DNA from: Calliopum simillimum
Lineage: Eukaryota; Arthropoda; Insecta; Diptera; Lauxaniidae
Length of the DNA: 64,000 bases
Direction: 5' to 3'
Assembly: GCA_951812925.1 (NCBI GenBank)
Contig: OX638371.1
Span: 113,483,124 to 113,547,123 of the forward strand
The notes under the pieces were generated by a model. That model was not told the origin of the DNA. It did not search any database and saw only the letters and a program-made list of their open reading frames with translations. Shown piece by piece: positions 1 through 11,254 of the stretch. The position numbers and the translations under genes were made by a program. Within the stretch, counting starts at the first letter, position 1; each line of letters begins with the position of its first letter.

Positions 1-1530
1 GGCAGAAGCCAAATCAAGCCAAACAAATGTTTTTGACATACATTTTTTTACCTGGTGTAACGACTTAACGAGGTTCTTCTGGTTTGATAGCAAAAAGGAA
101 AAGCGGCACCAGCAGTTACAGTCCAAGTACAGTAAGTAGTCTTTTATAAATATGATGTTGGTTCTACACTACGTATACAATTGCCTGTTACATAAATTAT
201 ATATAATATAATGAAATTGAAAAAAGGGGTTAACGAAACAGATATACTTATATATTATATACAAAAAGTAATGAAAGTTGATAACCAGGATACCCCCATG
301 TTGTAAATTAATTTGTTGCTTTCGCAGTCCCAGTCTTTAGTGCCCTCATAAGCAGCCACTACTGTGCCATGTAATATTGGGAATGATTTTTTTAATTTTC
401 AATACTCAATGCCAATGTTTTTACTTAAAAACCGTTGTCTCCCATGCAAAGTGGGATTTTAACGAGCGCTTGGACACTGTCAAAGGGATGAAATCGTGAT
501 TGTCAACACCGTTTGGCGCTGTTGCCAAATTGCATTTGCTCGATTGCAATGTTGCCAAATGAATGCAATTTTTCCTATGCATTGTGTAATTGCAAATATT
601 TGCATACTGGCATGTGATCAGGTTGTTATTGTAGTAATTTCACAAATATAGGTAGCACTGTCATGAATATTTTACCCCAAAATGAATTTAGTGCAAGCAA
701 AATGCTTTCGTACCCCCAGAGTAGTAACTACATGTATTTCCAAACAGAGCATGTGCAAGAAAAACTTTTCAACACTCGAATTATTCCCAACTGCATGTGA
801 GATTTCAGGACTTCCAGGACGAATGGCCACTGCACATAAAAAGCAACGGGAAAGAGCAGCAGGCTCCGCTGTGTGTTTGTTGCTATGGTGCATAAAAATA
901 AAAACAAAATCACGCTATGCCAAGGAAGCCGGTCTGTTGGTCGTTCGTTGGGTAGTTGCATTGCACAAAGTGGGTGGTGGTTTTGCAAAACCCCCCTGTC
1001 AAATTCTGTAGAAACACATAAATTATCGATTTTATTCTTGTTAACTGGAAAATGCAGAAAAAGGGAACAAAACACTCAGTTTGATATGAGAAATTAATCA
1101 TAAGGCATTAAGCAAGGTTGCAAGAAATATGAAGTTCCCACTTGGTGGTGTAGTTGTTTCAAGTCTCAAGTCGTTTATCGAACAATTATTTGCTCTTTAA
1201 GGCAGACAGCTGCCGTTTCGTTTGGGTATCCAAGTTTTTGAGCCTATGCTTAGTCAGCAAGGGCAATTTCTCTATTATGACACGTGACTTTAATGAAAAT
1301 TTAAAGGATTTTTGTTTTGTTGTGGTACAATTGTTGGCTCGCATTTGACTTTGAGGTAGGTACAAGAAGGAAAACATCATCATAAGCACTGATTTCAGTT
1401 GAAAAATAAATTCTATACATTTTTCAAGGGCGCTGATTATGTTTACCAAGGGGTCTTTCATTGGATCAAAATGTTTTATTGAAGGAGGTATTTAAGGCAA
1501 GGGTAAGCTAAACTCTGATCAAAAACTGTT
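1..1530. other. non-coding, nothing recognised
   Basis: No reading frame here shows a recognisable domain; the overlapping short frames on both strands at 670-1100 look like chance. The stretch is AT-rich and lies upstream of the decayed transposase tail at 1,534. Confidence 0.5.
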
Positions 1531-1533
1531 TGA

Positions 1534-1848
1534 ATGCGAAGGACAAAAGGGTGTGGCACTTTTCACTCAAGCAAAAACTTTAAAATTGTTATGCTGAATT
1601 ATTTGTATGCTAAATATAAAGATGGAGAATCTAGTTGCAGTTTTCATGGCGAATCTGATGGTGATGATTTGGAATTCGAAACTCCCAAAGGAAAGGAAGA
1701 TGAAAAATGCATATACTGTAATACTCTTTACTTAGAAGATCGCCATGGCGAAGTTTGGGTTGAATTTGTAATCTGGCGTCCTTGGAGTCATGAAGAAAGA
1801 GCCGGATGTGGAAGTGACATTTTTATATGGAACTTCTATATCAAATAA
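1534..1848 (+). pseudogene. decayed transposase C-terminus with PHD-like Cys/His tail
   Basis: The 104-codon frame ends in a pattern I associate with the C-terminal Cys/His (PHD-like) tail of insect pogo/Jerky-type DDE transposases: CIYCNTLYLEDRHGEVWVE followed by WSHEERAGC and SDIFIW. In intact relatives this tail reads roughly CxxC...W(V/I)xCxxCxxWxHExCAG...F.CDFC. Here several zinc ligands are replaced (VEFVIW instead of a CxxC pair, HEER instead of HEEC, FIWNFY instead of a terminal CxxC), so it could not bind zinc normally. No DDE core precedes it in frame. Just downstream, at 1,860-1,883, an 11-bp stem hairpin (GCAATATGGAC/GTCCATATTGC) may belong to the end of the same element. The family assignment is from memory of motif shape. 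Confidence 0.45.
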
Positions 1849-2266
1849 ATATATGGGGCAATATGGACTACATGGTCCATATTGCACTACACTTTTTTTT
1901 GATCTTCATTTTGAGTATTTCCTGTTTTTGCATTTTTTTTTTTTTTTCTTTAGCCTGATGAAATATTTATCTAAAAGTAGATCCAAATAAAGGACAATTC
2001 ATTCCTTTAAAGAATGAAATAGAATTAAGGTCTTAATTTTATGTATTGTGAGTTTTATTTAAAATAGAAAGATTGGTGGTCCATATTTCCCTCCCATACC
2101 CTAATAATTATTGTGCTAAAGATTTTGTTTTTGTTTTTCTAATAATTTTTTTATCATTTTATACGTCGGCTATATTGGACATATATTTTTTTTCCGCTAC
2201 GAAGACTCTTCAGACAAATTGTGTACAAATTAATGGAAATTTAAAAATTGGAATTAAAGATCACTA

Positions 2267-2343
2267 AGTGGAGGATTTGAACCCAGGTCTCTTCACGCAG
2301 CGCAAGTCATTAGACCGGTACACTATCGTTTGCTAGATCCACT
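2267..2343 (-). other. tRNA-like pseudogene or tRNA-derived repeat
   Basis: Read on the minus strand the 77-nt segment carries a near-perfect internal promoter B box (GGGTTCAAATCC) and a degraded A-box-like TAGCAAACGATAG, at about tRNA spacing. AGTGGA at one end pairs with TCCACT at the other. The T-stem pairs only at its inner positions and the D arm does not fold, so a working tRNA is unlikely. It could be a tRNA pseudogene or the head of a SINE. Confidence 0.3.
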
Positions 2344-2472
2344 GAGTTGGACCCGAAAAATTCAAATTTTCCCAGGTAAGACCTTGGCATTTGACCTAAG
2401 AATTCCTGTATTAACTTATCAGGTAAGTTATCCAGAACACTCACACTGACATGTGGAATGAACCCGTCCAGG

Positions 2473-3353
2473 GTTCTGACCAGTAAAATTTAGATTTTCT
2501 TGGATAGATCCAAATCTCTCTCTGATTGAACTTCGACTGACAAAGTTGGAAATATCCATAATCATCATCCCCTTCGATTCAGGATTCTTAATTCTCTCCG
2601 GGATTTTCTTCAAATTCCATTTTCTCAATATCGGTTTCTTCAACACCAACAGCCATGTGTGAAGGAGGGTTAATATCCGCTAGTACAGGCATCACGACGG
2701 AAAATGTTACTATACAACTTATCGATCGTTTGTGTTTGGAGCTTGCCCCATGCTTGATATTCCTACAGATGTAGGAGTCCAGGTCGCGATTTTGAGGTGC
2801 AAGCCAATTCATATTCGAAGTGAAAGTTTTTGTTCTCTCCTTATTCCCCAACTTCTTAAATGTTTTACAAATAACTTTTGGGCTCCAGGGATTGTCAACA
2901 GTATTGTGAGTAATACGAAGACATGCCTCGTATTTTTTGAACATTGATTCCGAAAAAGTGTTCCCGCAGATATTACAGAAAAATATTCTATGGTTTGAGC
3001 ACGTATCCATCGTGTCAAATTACTTTTTATTTTATTTGCACTGGAGTCTTGAGGTCTGCATAACATTTATTTTAAAAATTCTACAAAAAAACTCCGCCAA
3101 CACCACAATTCCAGCTACAAGATATTGGTGAGTTCTATAATGAGATACAAGAGACCAGGCGACTTTTAGCAGGCAAGTGAAACTCAATTTAATAATCTAA
3201 GCAAGATTTTCTTTTAGTTTCATCCTACATATTTGGGACCAAGTGTCCTACAAAGTTCAAGGCTGGCGGAAAAGCGTTCAATTAGAGAGAGCTCAATAAC
3301 TTGGTGAGAGATTTGGGTCTATCCAAGAAAATCGAAATTTAACAGATCAGAAT
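2473..3353. repeat. inverted repeat pair flanking a decayed ORF
   Basis: About 48 bp at 2,473-2,520 (core TTTTCTTGGATAGATCCAAA) recurs inverted at 3,306-3,353 with a handful of differences. The arms bracket the minus-strand ORF relic at 2,588-3,066. They may be internal or terminal repeats of the element that carries it. No target-site duplication was identified. Confidence 0.5.
2588..3066 (-). pseudogene. degenerate member of a multi-copy insect ORF family (zinc-binding N-terminal region)
   Basis: The main frame (140 codons) contains FFCNICGNTFSESMFKKY, then DNPWSPKVICKTFKKL, then NWLAPQNRDLDSYICRN and HKRSI. I recognise the pattern of a widespread, highly multiplied insect protein: CxxCGxxF near the start, a WSPKxxCxxC knuckle, then a W.xPxNHxxDCYxC segment and a KxKRSIxYPN stretch. 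Here the second cysteine of the WSPK knuckle is lost (CKTF) and other expected cysteines are missing. A neighbouring frame continues the same strand to 3,066. The function of the family is unknown to me; its copy number suggests a transposon ORF. A likely second relic of the same family lies at 38,960-39,381. Confidence 0.45.
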
Positions 3354-6300
3354 GTAATTTTGAAACAGAAACTTCATTTTAACGATATCAGTGGTGCTGA
3401 TGGCTAATGCGCGCATCCATCACACGATAGATTCTATCAGTTCAAATCAATATAAATTCAATATAAATTGTTTAAAAAAAATTTTTTAAAAATTTTATTC
3501 CTGTATGATCATTTTTCCATCCTGTTTGATAATTTTTACTATGCCAATATTAAAATACTTCCTTCTAAGCAAATTTTAAATTTATATAAAATTTTGAGGC
3601 AGTTTTTAATAGGTAGCTATGCAAAATTAACAAAAATTGACAAAAGTTTAGTAATTTTTGAACGTTTTTGCTACAAAAATTATTAAACTTTTCTTTCCGT
3701 GCAGAAAAGAAAATATGAGATGGATGCGGATTTTGTTTGTGACCACTTTTTTTCGTGCACACCTCAAATCAGATTTTTTCATTAATTTTTCACAATTGAA
3801 AAAGAAATCACATTATTTAACTAATTATTGAACTATGTTGGTGTAACTAATCGTAATACAAATCAATATTTATTGCCTTTAAATGACAAATAAAAATGCG
3901 GGTACTTCAATGATGGAAAAACAAATGTCAGAATTCGATACATATAGCATGGAAAGCAAGACCCTTGCTAACATATAGAAAATATGTAAGGCCACAGATT
4001 GATAAACAATTATTGATTAATGAAAGCATATTATAGGAGTCTTTATAATTTTACGAGTACAAAATATTAGTCATTTAATTGAATTATAACAACAATCTTA
4101 AATTTCAATGATTTTTTTTTTTAAAGCTTCATTAACAATAGCATACAATGATATACAATTGGCCACCACCACCACCCAGCTATACAATTTTAAAGGAAGG
4201 GGATTCGTTTAAGTCAGATGAAAGTAAAAGAAAACATAAAAATTTTGACACTTGAATTGTGATTTTTTTTTTTGCTATAATGAGTGGCCGTTTGTCGCCA
4301 CCTTTTACACAACTACGAAGATGAGCATCATATTCAATTTGTCCTCAAGATCTTCACAGAGTATTTTATACAACAGATTCAGATATTCGACCTTTTGTGT
4401 CTGCATTAAAATCAATATAAGTCACATAATTGAAATGAGCAACAAAACTCGTAGACAACACTGGTTGGTGACAAAGTACTCGTACTTAGCTAACAATGAT
4501 GCTCTTTACAATGATGACATATCATTCATATCGTCGTATCATGAGAAACCACGAATATGAGCTTTCTATTAATAGGGGCATTTTTTTTTCTTTAAAGATG
4601 CTATTTTATTGCATTTGAAAGCATTCCTAATCAATGCCTTACATTCATATATACTTGTATACTTGTGTTCATAAATATGTGTGTAATCTAAGGCGTTTAT
4701 GCGACTAAACTCCTATTAGAGTCTGGAATAATAACTGAATCATGCCTTATTCAAATTAAAACCTAATCGTTGCATGTTCTTATGTCATGATGAATTTAAA
4801 ATATTCATGATTTTTTTCTGAAAGATGCATTAAAAATAGTGCGGAGATAAGAAATTCGAAAGTGTTATCTTGAGGTTAAATAAAGCTTTTTTTCAATAAA
4901 ATGTAGTATCGATCATTAAAAACAAATTTTTTGACATTTTTACCATTTTTAAGGTTTTTACTGTATTGTATACATTGAAGGGTTACGTACTTAACCCGTT
5001 TCGGCCCGGTGCCCGATTCAGTGGAATTTGTTTGTGCATTTTAGAACACAGGCTAATTTTGGTCTAATCAAGAAGAAAACCCCGTTGAAATTTTTTGCAT
5101 ATCTCAAGCGGTTTTCGAGTACCGGTTGGGGTAGTTTTTTGCCCCCTTGGGCCAATACATATACAAAACTGCTTTTTGTTAAGTTTTCTAGGTTTATTAG
5201 GAAAAAATATGATGATCATGGAACCCACTCACTTAGTTCAGCTCAAACAACCGTTTAATATGGCACAAAATGTGTATGACATTAGTAATGATCATGATTC
5301 AATAACAATGGTTATGGCAAGTTGTCAAAATAAACAAAAGTGGAACCCTGATCTTGCCTTGCTATCTGTCATAATTTTGACATTTTCGTAGTTTAAGAAG
5401 AAGAAGCATTTGTTATCGCTGCAACCAGGGTAATTCAAACATGGTAATGATAAGGTCATGCTCCTCCTAGGAGTTAAAGGAGAATACATACATACAATGA
5501 TAAGGTTACGAAGCTTCTGGGAGGAGATAGAAGAGTTCTAGACTAATAAAAAGTTGCACTTGAAGGGATGTTCTAAAATGTACCCCTGAGGAGTTATAGG
5601 GAAAAAACTGATTTTCTGACTTGTTTTACAAAAAAAAAAAAAAATGTTTGGATCACCCTTATGTTTTAGAGAAAAGCTTTCTATAGAAAACTTTAAGCTT
5701 TATGTATGGGCTTTCTAAGAGTGAAAGTATTTGGTTCATAGGGCTTAAAAAGATTTTGCAAAGTTCTGAACTTTCAAAGTTGATTTTTTGAGTTTTTTCC
5801 AAAATTTTTACTTTCGCCGCCATTTTAATAAGAAAGAGGTACTATTAACATACCAATTTATAATTTTTTTGGAATCTTCGCTAAATTTTATTTAATTCGG
5901 TGGCACATTTATCATAAAAATTTTATTGATTTGAGATCAGAGAAAAATACTGATGTTGTCATTTCAAATATTTAAATAATTTAATTTTTTATTTTCTCTC
6001 CTTGGAGACTTTTGGCTAATGCGAGGGGTGGAAAGGCCGTACTGAACCCAAGTCATTGGTACACATAAATGATAGCCAATACTTCAAATATTAAATATCA
6101 ATCAGCAAATTACTTTTAGAGCTTCTAGTTTCATAGAAATCTCTATTTTAGTTTAGGGATAGAAACTACCTCTCTGGGCCAATATGGGTTAAACGCTTCA
6201 TCATTTCATAGATTTTTCCGATTTTTTTTGGACCTTTCTGGATGCATCATTTGTGCTTTCAGGTCGACGGGCCTGGATTTCTAAAAATATCAAAAAAATT

Positions 6301-6708
6301 AATTATGCCCCAGAAATCCGAGTCTCTGTTTTGCATATGCATTTTCACTTGAGCACTCAGATAGGAGAACAAAGCACCTAAATCCATCCAATGAACTACA
6401 TCATTGATCAGCACCAGCCGCCATCACACGTCCACATTATTATGATATTTTCATTTGCGAAAATTCTGCTTGTCATTTAATCCGTTTTTCATTAAGCTGT
6501 GGTGGCAGATGTTTGCATTGGACTTATGTTTTGTGTGCTTCTGTGTTTCAGCATGTTTGCGTGTGTGAAAATGTGTTGTGCTGATTATTTCTGCTGACTC
6601 AGGGGGTGTAATAGTGGAAACGAGCTTAACAATTTCTAGCGATAGCCCTTTTTAGTGGCGCATCCTAAATGACCGAGTTTAAAAAAAAGGAAATCAACTT
6701 TGTACGTA
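3354..6708. other. long AT-rich intergenic stretch
   Basis: No convincing coding signal. Frames at 4,252-4,560 and 5,028-5,391 are low-complexity or without recognisable motifs. Long A and T runs are frequent. The block from about 4,990 to 6,200 is less AT-biased and may be an old repeat, but no terminal repeats could be matched. Confidence 0.45.
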
Positions 6709-8678
6709 GGGGAAGACGGGGTTGATTCGTGCACGGGGCACATTCGTACAATGGCTTTATTTCGAAAACTATAGACGTTGGCATGCCCACTTCTTCATAT
6801 ACAATATTGGTGCTCTTGCAACCATTTATGATAGCTTGTGAAATGTGGCGGTGCACACTGCGTTGGCTAATGGACAAAAATCAAAATTTTTTGTGACTCG
6901 AAACCTAATAATATTGGTATCAATCGACAGGTAATTGCATCAATAAAATAAAAACAAAATATTTAGGAGAAAGACTCAGTTTTGGCTACGCTGTGACTCT
7001 TCAAAGTTGAGATATTTTTCAAAAACATTCATGTTTTATTCAATTCGTTTTGGGTTCTCTTAAGCAAATAATTATCAAAAATTTGTCTTTTGATTAAACT
7101 AAGCGAAATAAAGTTTTTTATTATAAATAATATTTGAGTAAATAAATAAAACTAAAAAATTTTTGAAAATATATAATTTGATATATATTGTAGTGATTTT
7201 AATGCATGATATTATCAAATGAAAAACTTCAGAAATTGACAAATTTCGATGACAAAAAAAAAAAAAAAACAAATCTTATAAAAATAAGTGCCGTTTTTTA
7301 ATCTACTAGTACGGATTCTTTATAATCATGAACTGCAAATAACTTTTCCTACGTCATCCTACAAACATTTTTTTTCTTTTTTTAAAAAATGCTTAAAAGG
7401 AAAAATTTGCATGAAATATAAAATTTATGTTGAACATTTTTTTTTGTTTTTATTAACACAAATGGTCTCAAAAGTACAAAAAACATTATTTCTACTACGT
7501 ATATTTCATTTGTTTACATTAAACATTACTTTTTCATCATCGTTATATATGGAGCTTAAGAAAATCGTCCTAAATACCTGGTTTTTAGCAAAACTATAAA
7601 GTTCACAACAAAACTGAGATTATTTTTGAGCTCAGCGACCCCAAATTACTTATCATACCAAATTTCATCGATATCTAACCACTCCATCTATTTTTGACCA
7701 TTTCTTGTATGGGCACAACGCACTGTGCGGTGGTGCGATTGTTAACTTAGCTGAAAAGAGTCTTTATGTGTTTTTTCAGTGCAAAAGTAATTTTTCTTAC
7801 ATGACTTCAACTTCGTTAAATGGTAGTGATTTTTTGCTAAAATTTGATAATACTTCTGCTATGTTTATAAAGAAATATGCTATTTTACTATGTGTTTACT
7901 ATTTTTGCAATTTTGCTAATAGTTTTTAATTAAAATATCAAAAACCTATGTTAATCAATTTGGGGTACATTCGTACACAAGTTACGGGGTACATTCGTAC
8001 ACACGAATTTACCCTTATGAAGAGTAATTTTAATTTATTTAGTATAACAAAAGGATGGGTAGCTATATAATTACCAATTAATTCATGGAATTGCTGAAAC
8101 ACGTCCAAAAAGAAACGCAATACACGAAAGATAACCTTAATATACCGCTAGTCGACAGATATAACTGTCATTTCTCAATAGATGCAGGTAATTATGCTTG
8201 GGGCAACGGGATAGTTTATCTCTTACTCCTACCACATTGCACACCGTCTTCAACTAATAGAGACTTGATTGGGCCTTTTTATTGAAAACTGAGAACTGCA
8301 TTCAGCGATAACCATGGAAAAGTTCCTACTATGCACAATATTCCAAGTCTGGCTAAAGTTTTCAATCATGTCATGGTAAAAATGTTACAAGTGGATTTGA
8401 AATAACAAGAATATGGCCATTTAACAAACTTATGTGCAGCGACGAAGATTTTGCATCTGTTGGGATTTACCAGTCAAGTTCTATGGCAGATTTGCAAGCG
8501 AAAGATGTTCTATACGTTCAAGAGGATACTCTTTCATTCGATTCACACACGATTTCATCGCCTTAATTGCTTAATATTGTACTTATTTAACTGCGTACTA
8601 GTTATTTTGAAAAAGCTGGTAGCTTGCTTTATTTTTAGCCATAAAGTTAAAACTGTACAAATCTACCCCGTCTTCCCC
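6709..8678 (+). mobile_element. pogo/Tigger-type DNA transposon relic
   Basis: Terminal inverted repeats begin GGGGAAGACGGGGT at 6,709 and end with the reverse complement at 8,678. Both ends are flanked by TA (6,707-6,708 and 8,679-8,680), the target duplication of the Tc1/mariner/pogo superfamily. A subterminal motif, GGGGTACATTCGTACA, occurs twice at 7,960-8,005 and in diverged form near the left end. The element is 1,970 bp and only the C-terminal part of a transposase is recognisable (separate entry), so it is non-autonomous. Confidence 0.75.
8085..8520 (+). pseudogene. pogo/Tigger-like transposase, C-terminal fragment
   Basis: Spliced across several frames, the plus strand reads in order: YAWGNGIVYLLLLPHCTPSS, then DLIGPFY, KLRTAF, TMHNIPSLAKVFNHVM, GFEITRIWPFNK and CSDEDFAS. 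This is the order seen in the second half of insect pogo/Jerky-type DDE transposases, where the segment after the second catalytic Asp runs LPPHCTHxLQPLD, FYxxLKTAF, TMHNxxSLxxxAY and NGFxxTGIWPFN, then SDEDF. At least two frameshifts and stops break the frame, the LQPLD box is mutated, and no upstream DDE core or HTH is visible. It lies near the right end of the TIR-bounded element and in its orientation. Confidence 0.7.
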
Positions 8679-9004
8679 TACAACTCGAAATACAGCAGCA
8701 ATTAATTGTAAAGAGAAATAAATAAATACGTATAACAAACAAGTTTTAAAAATAAATATTATTTTAACCGGCACTGTTCTTAAAATATCTATGAGTTATG
8801 TTGCGATAGACTCAATTGTATGCCATGTTAATTTCCACGTAAGCCAATAAGTATGCAACGTTATTATTCGTTATATTTATATCATGCCGCGTAGAATGTC
8901 TATTTTAAAATTTGCATGCCGCCTGTATTCCTGTACTTACATACAAGTTTTTATTAAAATAAATTGTTTTATTCCTCCATAACTTCTAGGAGAGTATAAG
9001 AACA

Positions 9005-9553
9005 AGTTGCTTATATGGAAAGTGCCACGCCCTCTTCGCCGAGTTGACCTAGATTTTGCGTAGAACTTGCATTTACTGTTTTGAGTTTGAGTGAAATTTG
9101 GTTAGGTTTTCTTAAAAAAATCTTTCAGTTTAGCATTTTGAAACTTTCGCTTATATCGGAGGTGCCACGCCCTCTTATCCTACTTCGCCTACTTTTTGCT
9201 CAGAGTTTTCAGTTAATATTCTTAGTGTTTGAGTAAAATTTGGTTGGATCATCTCAAAAAACACTTTCAGTATAACATTTTGAAACTTTTGCTTATATGG
9301 GAAGTGCCACGCCCTCTTCTCCGAGTTCGCCTAGTTTTTGCTCAGAACTTGTACTTACTATCCCTAGTATTAAAGAGTATTTTGCTTCTATTATTGCAAA
9401 TAATGCTCTTATTATTTCATTTTGAATATATTTTTTGTATGGGTTGTAGGTTGTAGACGTGTCCGTTGACCGATTTCGCTAATTTTCAATCCCACGAGCT
9501 AACTTTGACGACGGAGGTAGTGTACCAAATTTTATTGAATTATCTTGTTCAGT
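9005..9553 (-). repeat. dispersed repeat with an internal ~141-bp tandem array
   Basis: Three units starting at about 9,010, 9,150 and 9,291 each contain GCTTATAT followed by GTGCCACGCCCTCTT and, further on, TTTTGCTCAGA and TAAAATTTGGTTGG-like text. The array is followed at 9,459-9,553 by GTCCGTTGACCGATTTCGCT and a segment about TTTGACGACGGAGGTAGTG. The same modules in the opposite orientation occur at 29,484-30,090, so this is one interspersed repeat family with a tandem core. Confidence 0.75.
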
Positions 9554-9797
9554 TACGTACGAGGTATGAATAGAACGAAGTACGGGGGCACTAATAGTAC
9601 GAAACTCGTATGAAATGTACAAAGTTTACCAAATTCACGTACCTGTGCTAAATTTACGTGATTTGAAGTTACGTGATTTTGTACCCCTGTTAATGGATTT
9701 ACGTACTCACGTGTAGTACGAATATAATAGAAGGGGAGACCCTTGGGTGAAAAAAAAAACCGATAAAACTAATGACGCAGAAACACTCCCCGTATCT
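9554..9797. other. ACGTA-rich spacer
   Basis: Repeated short TACGTA/ACGTGA/GTACGA words between 9,553 and 9,730; no coding signal. Confidence 0.4.
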
Positions 9798-11254
9798 GAA
9801 AACAAGCCGAGTGTACCAGCTGAATTTATTTTTTGTCACCGATTTCGCTCAAACTCGGCAGTATTGTAATTTCGGTGTGCAAGATTGAATAATGGGGGAG
9901 GTTTGTCATTTGTTGTTAAAATATAGGGTGTTGAAGTCGGCGATTTTTTTGATTTTCATAGAAAAGTTGTTTTTTGAAAAACTCATAACTTACATCAAAC
10001 TTTGTAAATTGGTAACTTTAAGGTATAAAAAAAAATATTGATTTTAAAAAAAAAAATTGTTCACCAAAATTTTCTAAATTTAAAAATTCTTTTGAATTTT
10101 TTTCCAAAGCACCCACTTAAATTTTTTCAAAGGTACTTTAAATTAAAGTTAAATTTATAAGATTTTAAATTATATGTGACTTTAGAAGGGGTTCGGGCGC
10201 TAAATGAGAGTTTTTGGCTTTTGAACGCCCCCAGTAGGCGAAACGCTTATTTTACTCTAAAGGAAGGCATCTTACAAAAAAAGTACTCAAAGCATAAAAT
10301 GCTTGGAATCATCCAAGGAATACGCGTAAATTTTTTGTAAATTTTTTGGAAAGTTTTAAAAATTTTTTTTATTTTTACTTCTGACCAATTTTTTGAAAAA
10401 TTTTCCAAAAACAAAAGTTTAACAAAAATGCAAAAAAAATTCACGCGTGTTCCTTGGATGATTTTAAGCATTTTATGCCTTGTACACTTTTTTCGAAAGA
10501 TGCCTTCCTCTTAAGTAAAAAAAGCGTTTTTGCCTACCACGGGCGTTTAAAAGCCAAAAACTCTTTAGCGTCCGAATCCCATCTTGAGTCATGCACCATT
10601 TAAAAGTTTGATGAAAAAAAAATGTGTTTTTTAAAATCAATAAGGGGATTCCTTTTAACTCGTAAAAGCCTCGAAAAGCACGTAAACCTCTCGTAAACTA
10701 AATTTAAAATTTTGTATCAAAAATAAGTTTACCAGGCCTCGAAAACTTTCCAGACAAATTCGATGCATAAATAGCCTCGAAAAAGTACGATTGCTGTCAA
10801 ATAAATGTATTGAAAAAATATTTTTTGTTTTGAAAATTGAATTTGAATTGAATATTTTTCAAATTATGTGACAGCTGATACGTTGCTTACACGTTTTTTG
10901 AAATGTGTGTTCCTAAAAACAAGCTCGTAAACTTTCGAGTTTTTCATGGTTTACGAGTTTACGAGATTAAAAGTATCCCCTTAATATTTTTTTATAAAAA
11001 GAAAGTTTAAAAATGAATAGGATAAGCTGCTTACATCAAAGTTTGATGTAAGCTATGAATTTTTGAAAAAAAAAAACCCTTTCTATGAAAATCACAAAAA
11101 TCGCCGACGTCAACACCCTGTATTTTAGCAACAAATGATACTGGGACAAAATCCTCCCGCGTTATTAATCTTCCACACTGAAACTACAGTACTGCCAAAT
11201 TTGAGCGAAATCGGTGTCAAAAAAATTCTCAGCTGGTACACTTGGCGTGTTTTC
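9798..11254. mobile_element. foldback element with long inverted arms
   Basis: The left arm starting GAAAACAAGCCGAGTGTACC is matched inverted by the right arm ending near 11,254. Pairing continues inward through GTTGAAGTCGGCGATTTTT (left) and AAATCGCCGACGTCAACACC (right), and through the GAACGCCC...GGAAGGCATCTTAC block (10,225-10,275), matched at 10,495-10,555. Arms are roughly 550-600 bp each before correcting for a nested 341-bp insertion in the right arm. No transposase fragment is present. Confidence 0.75.
10642..10982. mobile_element. MITE nested in the foldback right arm (3-bp TSD AAT)
   Basis: Ends AAGGGGATTCC and (inverted) GTATCCCCTT are flanked by AAT at 10,639-10,641 and 10,983-10,985. 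The uninterrupted left arm of the surrounding foldback supplies the empty site, confirming the insertion and the 3-bp duplication. Interior text is rich in CTCGTAAA and CTCGAAAA words in inverted orientation. A 3-bp duplication suggests PIF/Harbinger-type mobilisation. Confidence 0.7.

Noticed and set aside
2267..2343. Functional tRNA gene
   Set aside because: T stem pairs at only three positions, D arm does not fold and no sensible anticodon stem forms; kept only as a tRNA-like relic.
2588..3010. A C2H2 zinc-finger gene, because of CNICGNTF
   Set aside because: The spacing of later Cys/His does not make a C2H2 finger, and the rest matches another repeated insect family.
3680..3770. End of a hAT MITE (GTGCACACCTC)
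   Set aside because: Resembles the end at 62,049 but no partner end or 8-bp duplication was found.
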